DNA of 64,000 bases from Lithobates sylvaticus (GCA_028564925.1 CM053030.1:374699445-374763444); one strand, 5' to 3'. Shown: positions 24,070 to 34,845, numbered from the stretch's first letter. Made by a program: numbers and translations. The notes: a model not told the origin generated them from the letters alone.

Positions 24070-25008
24070 CCGTATATACTCGAGTATAGGGCGACCCGAA
24101 TATAAGCCGAGGCACCTAATTTTATCACAAAAAAATGGAAAAACTTATTGACTCGAGTATAAGCCTAGGGTGAGAAATGCGCAGCTACTGTAAGTGGAAA
24201 AGAGGGTCAACAATGCCCATTTTTGCGGCCTCACTGTGCCCATTTGCAGCCATAGGTCCCCCAAACTTCAAACTTGGTAGTTAAGGGTTCCTAGATGCCC
24301 CCTATCTACAGCCAAAATTGGGGTCTCTGGACCCAAAGGGTCCTGAAATAACATTGCTGCAGATGGATACAGTTGACCAACTTTGGGGCCCCGTATCTTT
24401 GGGCCACTTAGAGCTATGAACCCCAAATTTAGTATGCAAACTCACAACATATGGCCCTACAATATATCCAAAGATGGGGTTCCTATTACTATGTGACCCC
24501 GAGAGACGGGGCCCCAAAGTCGGTTCAGAAAATGTCAAGCACTTTTCTGCAGCAGAGAATGACATTTTCTGAACCGACTTTGGGGCCCCGTATCTCGGGG
24601 TCACATGGTAATAGGAACCCCATCTTTGGATATATTGTAGGGCCATATGTTGTGAGTTTGCATACCAAATTTGGGGTTCCTAGAACTAAGTGGCCCCGAG
24701 ATATGGGGCCCCAAAGTCGGTTCAGAAAATGTAATTCTCTACTGCAGAAAAGTTCATGACATTTTCTGAACCGATTTTGGGGCCCCGTATCTCGGGGTCA
24801 CATGGTAATAGGAACCCCATCTTTAGATATGTTGTAGTGCCATATGTTGTGGGTTTGCATACCAAATTTGGGGTTCCTAGCACTAAGAGTGTCGGAAAAT
24901 GTCATTTTCTGCCGCAGAAAAGTGATTGACTCCAGTATAAGCCGAGGGGGGCACTTTCAGCACAATAAAATGTGCTGAAAAACTCGGCTTATACTCGAGT
25001 ATATACGG
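24070..25008. mobile_element. Palindromic element with internal mirrored repeats
   Basis: The ends are CCGTATATACTCGAGTATA and TATACTCGAGTATATACGG, flanked by TA at 24068-24069 and 25009-25010. Inside, a module of about 130 bp (AAATTTGGGGTTCCTA ... CATTTTCTGAACC) occurs four times in alternating orientation: inverted at about 24418-24530, direct at 24560-24690, then a further inverted and direct pair to about 24890. The longest perfect-looking hairpin is centred near 24547. Open frames read from it on both strands are artefacts of symmetry. Superfamily uncertain; the TA flanks would fit a Tc1/mariner-type MITE. Confidence 0.7.
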
Positions 25009-25011
25009 TAC

Positions 25012-25936
25012 CTGCCAAACAATCCCCCCCAGCACTGCTGTTTCAGCACTCTTGGCTGTCACAGGCACCACAATTTTCTCCTGGTTTTTCTTTTGAGTTC
25101 AGACTTTTTGGCTGCTTGATTCCATTTGGGTTTCTTCTGTCTTAAAAATGCTGCTCGTTAGGGCTCGATCACACTATACTTGCATGAAAACTGATGGGAA
25201 AACTGCTCAGATTTCACTTGCAGACACATCAGTTTACATCAGTTTTCATGCGTATTTCAGTGAGTTTTTATGCACGTTGACATCAGTTTTCATGTGCATT
25301 AGTTATGTGCCCTGTTCAGCCCAATGTTGATTTCATGTCGATTTTATTTTCCATGCAGAAAACTGCATACTTGATGCAAATTCCTGTGCAGAAAAAATGT
25401 GCATGTTTGGGTGTGAACAGGTCACATAGAGAACCATTGTTTTCTTTGGCTCCTTGTAAAACGTGTGCAGAAAAACTGACGTCTCTGCACCATGATGTAA
25501 ACGAGCTCTCAATTTATTTCTTTAGTTTTTTTCACTTTAACCTCAGTCCAGTTTGAAATTTAGTTTCTAAAAGGACAGTTGGAATCTGATTGGTTGCTGT
25601 TAATATTACCTCTACTTCTCCCTTACTCTTTTTCACTGCATCAGTGGAAAGATGCCTTTAGGGCACAAGGTGTCTGTAGGTATTACATGATCAGGTAACA
25701 AACTAACATTCGTTATAATACCTTGTCCAGTCATCTATCTTTTCCACTGATACACCTGAACCAGAGTGTGCACATGCTGAAGAGTCTAAAGTCTGAAATG
25801 ACCATTCATGTTTAGAGACCCAATAGCCAGCAAAAGTGCCCAAAGGCTGTCAAATTGTGCCTGCAATTCTAACCACCCGCTGCTGCATTTTGCTAGCTTT
25901 ATGGTAAAACTTTATCTGTTTCTTGTTATATTGCAG
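25012..25936. other. Intron; possible MITE at 25155-25480
   Basis: Between about 25155 and 25480, ATCAGTTTTCATG recurs three times, and GGGCTCGATCACACTATAC at the left and GGGTGTGAACAGGTCACATAG at the right look like decayed hAT-type MITE ends. The remainder is plain intron up to the polypyrimidine tract of the next exon. Confidence 0.35.
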
Positions 25937-26096
25937 GTAGACAATGTGGAAACTGGAGAAGTTATTTCAGCTTATGCTTTCAACCCAGAAGCTATTTATG
26001 GGGCATCACACATTGCAATATTACCAAGTCACAGATTGCTGCACGGGGGTAGCAGTGTGAGAGGAGTCCTGCAGGAGGCTTTCACAGCAGGCAAAG
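25937..26096 (+). CDS. LARS2: LARS2 exon: CP1 domain with degenerate editing motif
   Basis: This 160-bp exon encodes 53 residues plus one base, from VDNVETGEVISAYAF to EAFTAGK. It covers the first half of the CP1 domain, which in bacterial and cytosolic LeuRS removes wrongly attached amino acids. The threonine-rich editing motif (TTRPDT in bacteria) reads AFNPEA here, followed by the conserved IYGASH. Both key threonines are gone. The human LARS2 sequence is TATPEAIYGTSH at this place and is known to lack editing. The acceptor is TTATATTGCAG at about 25926-25936 and the donor is GTGAGG. Phase is 0 at the start and 1 at the end. Confidence 0.95.
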
Positions 26097-26455
26097 GTGA
26101 GGAAAGGAGAATTTTTTTCAACTACAGGGATCAGAGTTGACAGTGGATTCTGGCCATTGAAATAAGAAATTATTGTGAATATGTTGTATGCCAAGTTAGA
26201 GGTCAAAAACTATTAATTTCTGTGCCTCTGAAGATTATAAAAATGAGTTAAATTCTTCTAGATGCAGTGTAACACATGTTGATGCCCTCCTGGCTTCGTT
26301 GTAATATCTCTGATCTGCCCAGTGGCATAAATAATATATGTGCTTGAATGCAGTTAAAATGGGATGTTCAAGAGGTTATGCTCAGAATTATGCATTATTG
26401 GGTCCCACTGGTAAAATGAATATGGAAAAAAAAAAATCTTGAGCTGTATGGCAAC
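26097..26455. other. Intron sequence with no recognised feature
   Basis: About 360 bases of ordinary AT-rich intron. Confidence 0.5.
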
Positions 26456-28150
26456 TACAACCCCATTCCAAAAAAAATGGAAAATGTATCAAATGTTTAA
26501 ACTGAGAAAATGCACCATTATAAGAGAAAATAGGGTAATTTGGAAACTGATGGCAAAAAAACGTCTCAAAACAAGGTTGGTACATGGCAACAAAAAGCTG
26601 GCAAAGTTAGGTGGTACTAACAAAGCAGAGCTGGAAGAACATTTTGCAACTAATTAGGTTAATTGGCAACGGGTCAGTAACATGAATGGGGATAAAAAGA
26701 GAGTCAGAGTGTCTCAGAAGTAAAAATGGGTGGAGGTTCACAAATCTGTGAAAAGCTGCATCAAAAATGTTTTAAACAATTTCAGAATAATGTTCCTCAA
26801 TGTAAAATTGCTAAGACTTTAACCACTTCAGCCCCGTAAGGTTTTACCTCTTAATGACCAGGCCATTTTTTGAGATGCGGCACTGCATTATTTTAACTGA
26901 CAATTGCGCGGTTGTGCAACGCTGTACCCAAATAAAATTGATGTCATTTGTTTCCCACAAATATAGCTTTCTTTTGGTGGTATTTGATCACCTTTTTTGT
27001 GCTAGAAACAAAAATAAAAAAAATTACTTTCTGCTATAAAACTTCCAATAAAAAATCGAATTTCTTCATCGATTTAGGCCAATATGTATTATGCTACATT
27101 TTATTGGTAAACAAATATCCCAATAAACGTATATTGATTGGTTTGCGCAAAAGTTATTGCATCTACAAAATATGGGATATTTTTATGGCATTTTTATTTA
27201 TTTATTTTACTGGTAATGGCAAGCCGCAATTTTTAGCGGGACTGCGACATTGCGGCGGACAAATCAGACACCTGACACCTTTGACACTTTTTTGGCAACC
27301 AGTGACATTATTACAGTAATCAGTGCTAAAAACATGCATTTTTACTGTACTAATGACACTGGCAGGGAAGGGGTTAACACCAGGGGTGATCAAAGGGTTA
27401 AGTGTGTCCCTAGGAGATGCTTTCTGACTGTGTGCTGGATGGACTCACTGGATGAACACAAAGATCCGTGTTGCTGCTTAGCAGGAACACAAGATCACGG
27501 AGTTCATCCCTGTCAGGACGGCGGTCTGCCTCGCTTACATTGGCAGACAGCAGTTCTACCTCTTTTGGGAGCGATCGCGGGTGGCTGGCGGACATCGCTG
27601 ATTGGCTTCCCCTCTGGCCAATCAGCGCCTGTCTCCGCTGGCTATTGCATGAAATGATGTACAGGTATGTTGTTTCACGCAATAAAGCCGACCTGCCACA
27701 GTATGTGTACTGTGGCTGGTCGGCAAGTGGTTAACTATATCATCATCTACAGTATATAATATCTTCAAAAGATTTCAAGAATCTGGAGAAATCTCTGTGC
27801 GCAAGCACAAGGCCAAAAAGCATTATTGGATGCCCGTGATCTTCAGGCTCTCAGGTGACACTGCATTAAAAACGGGCATGATTCTGTAATGGACATCACT
27901 GCATGGGCTCAGGAATACTTCCAAAAATCTCAGTCTGTGAACACAGTTTGTTGTGCCACCCAAAAATGCAAGGTAAAAAAAGACCTATCTGTACATGCTC
28001 CAGAAACGCTGCCATCTTCTCTCTTCTAAAGCTTAAGTAAAATGTTCTGTTGCAAAGTGGAAAACTGTTCTGTGATAAGACGAATCAAAATTTGACATTC
28101 TTTTTAGCAACCATGGGTGCTGTGTCCCCTAGGCTAAAGAGGAGAGGGGC
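26456..28150 (+). mobile_element. Tc1/mariner remnant split by a TTAA element
   Basis: The left end ACAACCCCATTCCAAAAAAA is the terminus of a Tc1-like family widespread in fish and frogs (TACAACCCCGATTCCAAAAA). The body continues to 26820, is interrupted by the TTAA element (26823-27730), and resumes at 27731 with transposase-related text, including KWKTVL-type sequence and a GACGAATCAAAATTTGA stretch (first catalytic region, SDESKF). It ends about 28150 without a right terminus. Many stops: dead. Confidence 0.75.
26823..27730 (-). mobile_element. TTAA-flanked element, copy C (reverse)
   Basis: TTAA stands at 26819-26822 and 27731-27734, with ends CCACTTCAGCCCCG and GTCGGCAAGTGG. The conserved second-half block is present in reverse (GACAATTGCGCGGTTGTGC and CTTTCTTTTGGTGGTATTTG). 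It is more diverged than copies A and B. It carries the hairpin GCTGATTGGC / GCCAATCAGC at about 27597-27626. It sits inside a Tc1 remnant, which shows the Tc1 is older. Confidence 0.82.
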
Positions 28151-28305
28151 CTTTTGGCTGATCAGCACTCAGGTTATGCATTCATAAAATGGTTAAATAG
28201 ATAATGCATAAGGGATGAATCATACTATATAGCTAGTAAAAATGTTGCATTTGCATGTGATCAATCTATGTATGTTTAATTTTTCTCTTTGTGTTGTGAA
28301 CACAG

Positions 28306-28410
28306 ATTGCCTCACTCGTGTATCTGCAATAAATTTATTTACTAAGCAAGAGCTACCAATCATCATCTCTGAAAAAAATGAATTTGAGGGTTATTTAGAC
28401 AGTAAAATTG
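28306..28410 (+). CDS. LARS2: LARS2 exon: middle of CP1
   Basis: This 105-bp exon completes a split GAT codon and encodes CLTRVSAINLFTKQELP, then IIISEKNEFEG, then YLDSKIG. It corresponds to the human [21 protein letters not shown] part of CP1. In editing-competent LeuRS this region carries the GTGAVMAVPAHD-type motif, including a strictly required Asp. Neither is present here, as in human LARS2, so the domain is kept for structure or tRNA contact rather than proofreading. The acceptor is TGTGAACACAG and the donor is GTAAGT, a near-consensus site. Phase is 1 at both ends. At 35 codons it is among the shorter exons. Confidence 0.94.
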
Positions 28411-28681
28411 GTAAGTTAAATGTTAAAAAATTGACTTAAGTTAAGATATATATATTTTTTCATTTCCATAACTACGTACCTACTAGGCATTTTTTGTCTC
28501 TAATACAAGCACTGTAAACAGCACGAGAGTCTAAGGTTCATTTCCCACAAGGAACACTATCCATGTGTATTTATATGGCTTTATTTGCAAGGGGGTTCCT
28601 CAAGATATCCTAGTTTTCTACCATAGCCCAAAAAACTGAGTGGTAAATGAACCATCCTCCACTCAAATGTGACCCTCTTAA

Positions 28682-29664
28682 CCACTTAAGCCCCGGACCA
28701 TTTTGCTGGCCAAAGACCAGAGCACTTTTTGCAATTCGGCACTACGTCGCTTTAATTGACAATTGCGCGGTCGTGCGACGTGGCTCCCAAACAAAATTGA
28801 CGTCCTTTTTTTCCCACAAATAAAGCTTTCTTTTGGTGGTATTTGATCACTTCTGCGGTTTTTATTTTCTGCGCTATAAACCAGAATAGAGCGACAATTT
28901 GGAAAAAACACAATTTTTTACTTTTTGCTATAATAAATATCCACAAAAAATATATAAAAAAAAATGTTTTCCTCAGTTTAGGCCAATACGTATTCTTCTA
29001 CATATTTTTGGTAAAAAAAAAAATCACAAAAAGCGTTTATTGATTGGTTTGCGCAAAAGTTATAGCGTCTACAACATAGGGGTTAGTTTTATGGCATTTT
29101 TATTAATAATTTTTTTTTATACTAGTAATGGCGGCGATCTGCGATTTTTATTGTGACTGCAACGTTATGGCAGACACATTGGACAATTTTGACACATTTT
29201 TGGGACCATTGTCATTTTTACAGCGATCAGTGCTAAAAAATTGCATTGATTACCTTAAAAATGACACTGACAGTAAAGGGGTTAACCACTAGGGGCTAGG
29301 GAGGGGTTAAGTGTGTCCTGGAGAGTGTTTCTAACTCTTAGGGGGAAGGGCTGCGAACGACACTTCACTGATCATAGCTCCCGATCACAGGGAGCTATGA
29401 TCAGTGACAGTGTCACTAGGCAGAACGGGGAGATGCTTGTTTACATTCGCATCTCCCCGTTCTTCAGCTCTGTGAGATGAACGCGGGTAAGCCAGTGGCG
29501 ATCGAGTCAGCCTGACCCGCGATCCGACTCCCGGAGCTCCCGGCAGGGTCGCTCGTGTGCACGTGAGCACACGGCGGCAAATTCAAATGGACGTACCTGT
29601 ACGCCCATTTGCCCAGCCGTGACATTCTGCCGACGTATATGTACTTACGGCAGTCGGCAAGTGG
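28682..29664 (-). mobile_element. TTAA-flanked element, copy D (reverse)
   Basis: TTAA stands at 28678-28681 and 29665-29668, with ends CCACTTAAGCCCCGGACC and GGCAGTCGGCAAGTGG. The conserved block lies at 28740-28870. Hairpins are CACTGATCATAGCTCCC / GGGAGCTATGATCAGTG at 29366-29406, CGGGGAGATGC / GCATCTCCCCG at about 29426-29460, and GTCATTTTTACAGCGATCA near 29209. Arm sequences differ from copies A and B but pairing is kept. No frame. Confidence 0.85.
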
Positions 29665-29668
29665 TTAA

Positions 29669-29850
29669 GCCCCATCATTCGGCCCCCTGTCCGACAGAAA
29701 CCAGCCGAATGTCCAGCTTCTGTCGAAGGGGCATGACAGAAAAGGGTCTGCAAATGGGCATCCGATCAGCGCTCTCAGACGTCCTGTCAGAACACAAAAG
29801 CTCAGCGGGGAGATCACGGTACTAACATTGGATAGTTAGTACAGCAGCTC
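29669..29850 (-). repeat. MITE fragment related to 46748 and 61946
   Basis: TTAGTACAGCAGCTCCTC, AACACAAAAGCTCAGCGGGGAGATC and CATCCGATCAGCGCTCTCAGAC match, in one orientation or the other, the interior of the repeats at 46748-47040 and 61946-62160. The ends are missing. It abuts the TTAA element. Confidence 0.55.
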
Positions 29851-30095
29851 CTCTCAAGCTTCTCCAGTTTTTTTTATTTGTGTTTAGCCTGCTGGGTTGA
29901 ACAAAGAAAAACCTGCTAGCGTGTATTAGGCTTTAGATCGTCAGCTCTTTTTTAGGCAGGGAATCATGACTAGCCTTTATACATGGTAATTGGTTCTGGA
30001 ATTTTTCAGAACAGAATAACTACAAAAATAAATTACCCTCTCAGAAAGAGGATTTAGAAATAAATAAGCCACACATTAAAGACTTGAAGGCCATT

Positions 30096-30154
30096 TTTTT
30101 TTTTAAAAGGTGTTTATTTTCATTTTTAAACAACAAAAGGAAAACAAAACAAAA
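30096..30154 (-). mobile_element. Tiny retroposed tail, 59 bp
   Basis: TTGAAGGCCATT at 30084-30095 and 30155-30166 is a 12-bp target duplication. Read on the minus strand, the insert ends in TTTAAAAAAAAAAA, an A tail. It is the 3' scrap of a retroposed RNA, source unknown. Sequence from 30167 to 30698 shows nothing. Confidence 0.72.
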
Positions 30155-30698
30155 TTGAAGGCCATTATTTAATAAGGCAGAGAGCAGTATTAAAATGTAA
30201 CCCCTACAAACCAATAGGCACACAGCTTTGTTTTTCTGACTGCCATATACTGTACTGATAAATAACTATTATGGGCAACTGTACTTTACTGCAGTTTGCA
30301 CTATTGCAGAGTTTATTTTATAACGAAAAATTGACTGTAGCTCATAGCAGCTGTTCAGGTGATAGAATTTCTGTTTATTTGAGGTGAAAGCTAATGTGAT
30401 TAGTTACTAGAGATTACTGTGCAGCACTTTTGGTTTCACCATTAATAAATAAATAAAGGCCAGAACTGAATTTATGTATATAAACAAAGCCCTAAAATAA
30501 ATGAAGATGCAAAGTCATTCTTTTGTCCTAATTGTGCCTATAGTGCATTAACCTGTACTGTGTCACTGCTGGTCAGAATAAGGATCAAGAAATGATTATG
30601 ACAAGCACTGTTAGAGGAGATCTCAGATATGATTTTTCTTTGTTCAGCTGGAAATTGAATATTGTATGCTGTAGAAACTCAGAGTTTTGTATTGATAG

Positions 30699-30814
30699 GT
30701 ATTCCAAGCACAAACTTGGAAGATGGCATCTTGGCAGACAAGTTGGGTTTGACTTATACAACGGTTACCGAAAATCTTAGTGATGGCACTGAGAGAATAA
30801 TAAACTCAGCAAGG
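30699..30814 (+). CDS. LARS2: LARS2 exon: end of CP1
   Basis: This 116-bp exon completes a split Gly codon and reads [17 protein letters not shown], then [13 protein letters not shown] and TERIINSAR. Human LARS2 has [20 protein letters not shown] and LPDGTERLSSSAE at the same place. It forms the last part of CP1 before the chain returns to the catalytic core. The acceptor is TTTTGTATTGATAG and the donor GTAAGT. Phase is 1 at the start and 0 at the end. This is one of the more variable parts of the protein, and several residues differ from human, but length and anchor motifs agree. Confidence 0.93.
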
Positions 30815-31856
30815 GTAAGTCTGGTACTTTTGGAACATCATTTGCTGACAGTATGCAATGGGAGTTGTTTTTTGTAATTATTTGCATTTGGCCTTGTTAT
30901 CTCTCCATGGTAACTATAGCACAGCATACAAGTCAGTCTGAACTGTGCTCAGTTTCTTTGCTACTAACATACACACAAACAAGAAGAGTGCAATGTTTAA
31001 TATTAAAGCTATTACCTCTACTGCACTTAGTGTGTGCTCTTCTTGTTTATTTGTTTGGGGAAATCTACAATATACTATAATATACAATTTTGTAAGGAGC
31101 AGCAAGAGGTGTTTAATTACTCTTGATGATTCGAATGCCTAGATTAAGGATTGGCAGTTTAATCCACCTATGGACATGAACTTTGTTTTCTGATCGACTG
31201 TTTTTTAGCTTACTTTCCACAAGATCTTTTTTATATATTTTATTATAGTTACAAGTATTTTGAGTGCATTTCTTTTTTTTTTTTTTTTTTTACTTTTGCT
31301 TTTATTTTTATTGCATCTAACACTACCCGCTCCCCAGATTGACAATGTTTCTGTCCAAAGGTATCGTTCCAGAGTGGAGAAACCCTAAGACAGGAAGTGT
31401 GTTACTAGTCGCACCATGTGAAAAAAGCATAACAAGTAAACGAATGCCGCAACCACATATAGGATTAATGAGCTGTAATATATTTAATTTTGGTTTTAGG
31501 GGTTTAACACCACTATACTCGTTATATTTTATGAGTTATGACCTGCTCACACGAGAAAGGCGCACTGCCCTTGCTAGATGCCTAGGTGTCATTAATTGTT
31601 AATGGCACCCCAAGAGCATCTTTGCAACCAAATGCAGTACCATCCAGTTTGCTGCAGCATGATTTGTAAAAGTGGCTCCTGCACTACTTTTTTGTTCATT
31701 CATGTGCATTTGGCAGCCCACTGAAATTATTGGGCTGTCAAAACCAGAATGCGCGTGGTCTAATGTTAATCAGCCCTAAGACTTCATATATTTTCACATG
31801 CACATATCCCTTGTATTGTCAAGTCTAATATACTATAATGTGTTGATTTTTTTCAG
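30815..31856. other. Intron sequence with no recognised feature
   Basis: The shortest complete intron seen (1.04 kb). A T-run of about 18 bases lies near 31270, which could be the decayed tail of a minus-strand retroposon, but no target duplication was found. The 3' end is a good T-rich tract before TTTCAG. Confidence 0.5.
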
Positions 31857-32140
31857 TTCACAGGAATGCGTAGAGATGAAGCATTTTGTGCTATAACACA
31901 ACAAGCCCAGGACGAGGGGGTTGGTGGACATCTAACCAGCGACAAGCTAAGGGACTGGCTCATATCAAGACAACGTTACTGGGGAACACCTATCCCCATC
32001 ATCCACTGTGAATCCTGTGGCACTGTCCCTGTGCCATACAAAGACTTACCTGTGCTCCTTCCCAAAGTGACTTCCTTCACAGGGAAGGGCTCATCTCCTT
32101 TATCAGCTGTAACAGACTGGATAAACTGCAAGTGTCCAAG
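31857..32140 (+). CDS. LARS2: LARS2 exon: return to the catalytic core, Cys-rich motif
   Basis: The largest exon here, 284 bp, encodes [15 protein letters not shown], then [15 protein letters not shown] and [15 protein letters not shown]. The last block ([15 protein letters not shown]) is diagnostic of LeuRS and sits where the catalytic domain resumes after CP1. It is followed by an HCESCG motif and, over the splice junction, CKCPRC, which together look like a zinc-ribbon-type CxxC...CxC-x2-C set, also present in human LARS2 (HCPVCG and CSCPRC). The acceptor is TTTTTTTCAG and the donor GTAAAA. Phase is 0 at the start and 2 at the end. No stops. This exon alone is enough to identify the gene. 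Confidence 0.97.
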
Positions 32141-32721
32141 GTAAAAGAACCCATTATATTTCACACATCACTTCCAAATTTACAGTAGAGCTACCTGGCT
32201 TATTTTTCTGAAGTTCTTCTGAGATGTGGCTTATCCTTTACCTTTTCTTATTGTGCCTTTCATGAAAGTGTATCAGAATGTTGTCCAAGGTTAGGTACTG
32301 CAGCAACATATGTTACCTGGAGGATTGGACTTAAGGAACAAAATATCAAGATACTTAGAAACTGACATTTTCACTAGCTTTGTGAATAGAACCAGTAAAA
32401 CTACATAAGAAACAGGGTTCACCTTTAAGACTTAATTTTGTGCCACTCTTGCAGTTTGCTCAGGGTGAGCTTTCATCTGCTTTCAAAGGAAGAGATGTGT
32501 GATTAGTAACAACTGCCTGGTACAAATAAAACATGGCTTGCAGCTTTCCTCTTTCATAGCTAATGGAACAAATAATGTCATTCAGCCGATATCAGCTAAC
32601 AGGGTTGCTCATTTTTTTTGTTATGCCGTAAGACATGGATATCAGGATGTTTTGATAAAACCTTTTTTACCCACATAAAACAATGCAGCAGTAAACAATA
32701 GTGCAATCTCTTAGCAGTCCC
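32141..32721. other. Intron sequence with no recognised feature
   Basis: The first 580 bases of the 16.2-kb intron. Nothing recognised. Confidence 0.5.
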
Positions 32722-32725
32722 TTAA

Positions 32726-32917
32726 CCACTTGTCTGCCAGTGCCATTTTTTTAAGGGACTGTCGTTCACGGCTAACTCTAAACTAATAATCTGTAAAGGC
32801 TTTTAAAGCAACGCCTATAGACAATTTTGGGTAACAAAGTTTGTTGTAATTTTTTACAAGCTAGCATAATTTTAGGATTTGACATGTTGGGTATCTATTT
32901 GCTTGTCATCTTTGATA
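32726..32917. mobile_element. TTAA-family element, left end only
   Basis: TTAA (32722-32725) is followed by CCACTTGTCTGCCAGTGCC, a variant of the CCACTTGCCGACC terminus, and about 190 bp resembling the outer element at 14859 (TTTGACATGTTGGGTATC at 32877 against CGTCACATGTTGGGTATCAA at 16618). It stops where the old L1 tail begins. Confidence 0.6.
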
Positions 32918-33582
32918 TTTTTTTTAAATAAAAAAATGTGTTTATTTAAGAACATAAAAAGGTACAGCATACAGGTTCATATGATAAAAAAGTGTATCCA
33001 TTGTAACAATGAAATTTTTCTGTGGACAAGGTACATAGAGCACAAAGAACCAGTATACCACAGCAGTCAAATATAGTATTGCGATACTAAACCACAAAAA
33101 CTGTCTAGAGTCATGAATAACACCATGATAGTGCAAACCAATCCTATAAGACATAGAATGGTACCTTTTGGCATACAGTGTTGTGGAGGAAGGCATCTAT
33201 AGCTAAGATCAACAAACATGACAACAAGAACTCAGAAATATGTGGTACATTGTCAAAAAGTCATACATGTTAAAGTTGTAATAAGCGATACAGTGTGAGT
33301 AGGGGAGGGGCTAAACCAGTGGTATCCAGCCAGCATTGGCATATATTCATAAATTTCCTTGTAGAGTTTCTATGTTGGTAAGAGTTCACTAGCTCAATCC
33401 ACTTCCTACAAGTAGAAAGAAGAGCCAATAGCAAGCTATGTTTTCCTAGCGAGGTACAGGAGCAAAGTAAGGACTATATAGGTAACTGGGGTGTATAATT
33501 CCTCTTCTAGTGCCCCAAGTAAACATGCCAGAGGATCAATGGAAAGTTGTACAGCATAAGTTTGGTTAATAACAGTAACCAT
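32918..33582 (-). mobile_element. Older L1-group LINE fragment, part 1
   Basis: Minus-strand L1 tail whose A-rich 3' end lies at about 32920-32945. It is continued after the young LINE, at 41732-41880. Minus-strand reading near 33582-33480 gives decayed ORF2 C-terminal text, while 33060-33450 is 3' untranslated. The young full-length LINE cut it at 33582. Confidence 0.75.
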
Positions 33583-33696
33583 GGGGGCTTGGCTTGGCCG
33601 AGCTAGGAGATGGCTGCCTGATTACCTTCCTCCCGCCGTTGCCTCTCCTTGTTTTCTTTTACCGGAGTTTTTTATCGCTCAATATAGCGCTGAATC

Positions 33697-34842
33697 ATGG
33701 GAACCGCCTCCCGCCACACTTCGGCCTCCAGATCCCGCTCTCCCCGCGAAAATCCGGGTGATGGGAGCCAGATCATTCCCGAAATGTTCCGCACACAGAG
33801 GCCCAATATGGCGGCGTCCCGCCACACCGCCTCAGGAACAACGGCCCCTCCAGTGCCTGAACCGCCAACCTCTCCACACCGTGACTCACAGGCTCTGTCC
33901 CGGGATCGGGACCCTCCACGTCAACCTCATCTTAGCATGCAAGACCTGCGGACAATAGCGGATGACATTAAGGGCACACTGTCAGCCGCTATCGCGGATC
34001 TAAGACTGGACATCCGAGCACTCTCTGACAGGGTCATGGACGTGGAAAAAACCTCCTCACAGCATGACTCGGTCCTCCGTAAAGTCACAAGGAAGATAGA
34101 TATGCACACCCTACAGCTGAGAGAGGCTCAACGCCACATTGAAAATATCGACAACCGAGGACGCCGCCATAACCTCAGGGTCCGTGGTATGCCTGAGGCC
34201 ATTAACCCTGACAACATGCCCTCTGAAGTAATGGCGCTGTTCAACGATATCCTACACAGACCGCGTGACTCCCCAATTGTGTTTGAACGCATCCACAGGG
34301 CATTGCGCCCCAGGGGGAGAGAGTCTGACCCCCCGAGGGACATTATATGCTGCCTGGTGGATTATAAAACTAAAGAAGAAATTCTGAAGCAAGCTAGAAG
34401 TGTCCCACGTTTGCTATATAATGATTCGCCTATTCAGATCTTTCAGGACCTGTCAGCCATTACTCTGCAACATCGTCGGGACTTAAAACCTTTATTGGAG
34501 GTACTACGTGCCCACAATATACAATATAGGTGGAAATTCCCCTTTTGTTTATCGGCTACGCACCAGGGCCGGACGGCCTTGCTAAAAACGCCTGAAGATC
34601 TGCACCCTTTTTGCCGTGCTCTTGACATCCCCCTGGTGGATGTTCCAAACTGGTATGCTGACTTTCGCGTGCACCCGGCTAAGAGACCACCGCCACCCGA
34701 AGACCCAATGGATGTCCAGGACTCCCAGCAACCCAGGAGACGCTCCCCTTCGGGCTCAAGACGCCACACTCCCGGACCTGCTGACCGTGGCTACTCACAG
34801 ATCCACTCGCCGGGATCACGGAGAACCCGCAGGGATTATTGA
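33697..34842 (+). CDS. LINE ORF1: L1-type RNA-binding protein
   Basis: This intact frame of 381 residues encodes the nucleic-acid chaperone that coats L1 RNA in the cytoplasmic particle. Residues 1-80 are Ser/Arg/Pro-rich and disordered. Residues 82-155 have the heptad pattern of a coiled coil (trimerisation). Residues 156-235 form the RRM-like domain, with RRHNLRVRGMPE and DIICCLVDYKTKEEIL. Residues 236-320 match the C-terminal domain (IQIFQDLSAITLQHRRDL, YRWKFPF). Residues 326-381 are a basic, Pro-rich tail longer than in mammalian L1. The ATG at 33697 is the first in this frame. A three-codon upstream frame (ATGGCTGCCTGA at 33610) lies in the leader. Intact length suggests a recent copy. 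Confidence 0.9.
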   Translation: MGTASRHTSASRSRSPRENPGDGSQIIPEMFRTQRPNMAASRHTASGTTAPPVPEPPTSPHRDSQALSRDRDPPRQPHLSMQDLRTIADDIKGTLSAAIADLRLDIRALSDRVMDVEKTSSQHDSVLRKVTRKIDMHTLQLREAQRHIENIDNRGRRHNLRVRGMPEAINPDNMPSEVMALFNDILHRPRDSPIVFERIHRALRPRGRESDPPRDIICCLVDYKTKEEILKQARSVPRLLYNDSPIQIFQDLSAITLQHRRDLKPLLEVLRAHNIQYRWKFPFCLSATHQGRTALLKTPEDLHPFCRALDIPLVDVPNWYADFRVHPAKRPPPPEDPMDVQDSQQPRRRSPSGSRRHTPGPADRGYSQIHSPGSRRTRRDY

Positions 34843-34845
34843 CGA

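Noticed and set aside
24302-24759. Two similar open frames of about 100 codons on opposite strands
   Set aside because: They come from the mirrored modules of the 24070-25008 element. The near-identical peptides on both strands reflect symmetry, not coding.
31265-31295. Retroposon tail (T-run)
   Set aside because: No target duplication or recognisable body next to it.
33581-33958. 125-codon frame overlapping LINE ORF1
   Set aside because: It is a shadow in another frame of the leader and of ORF1, which has clear L1 domains.
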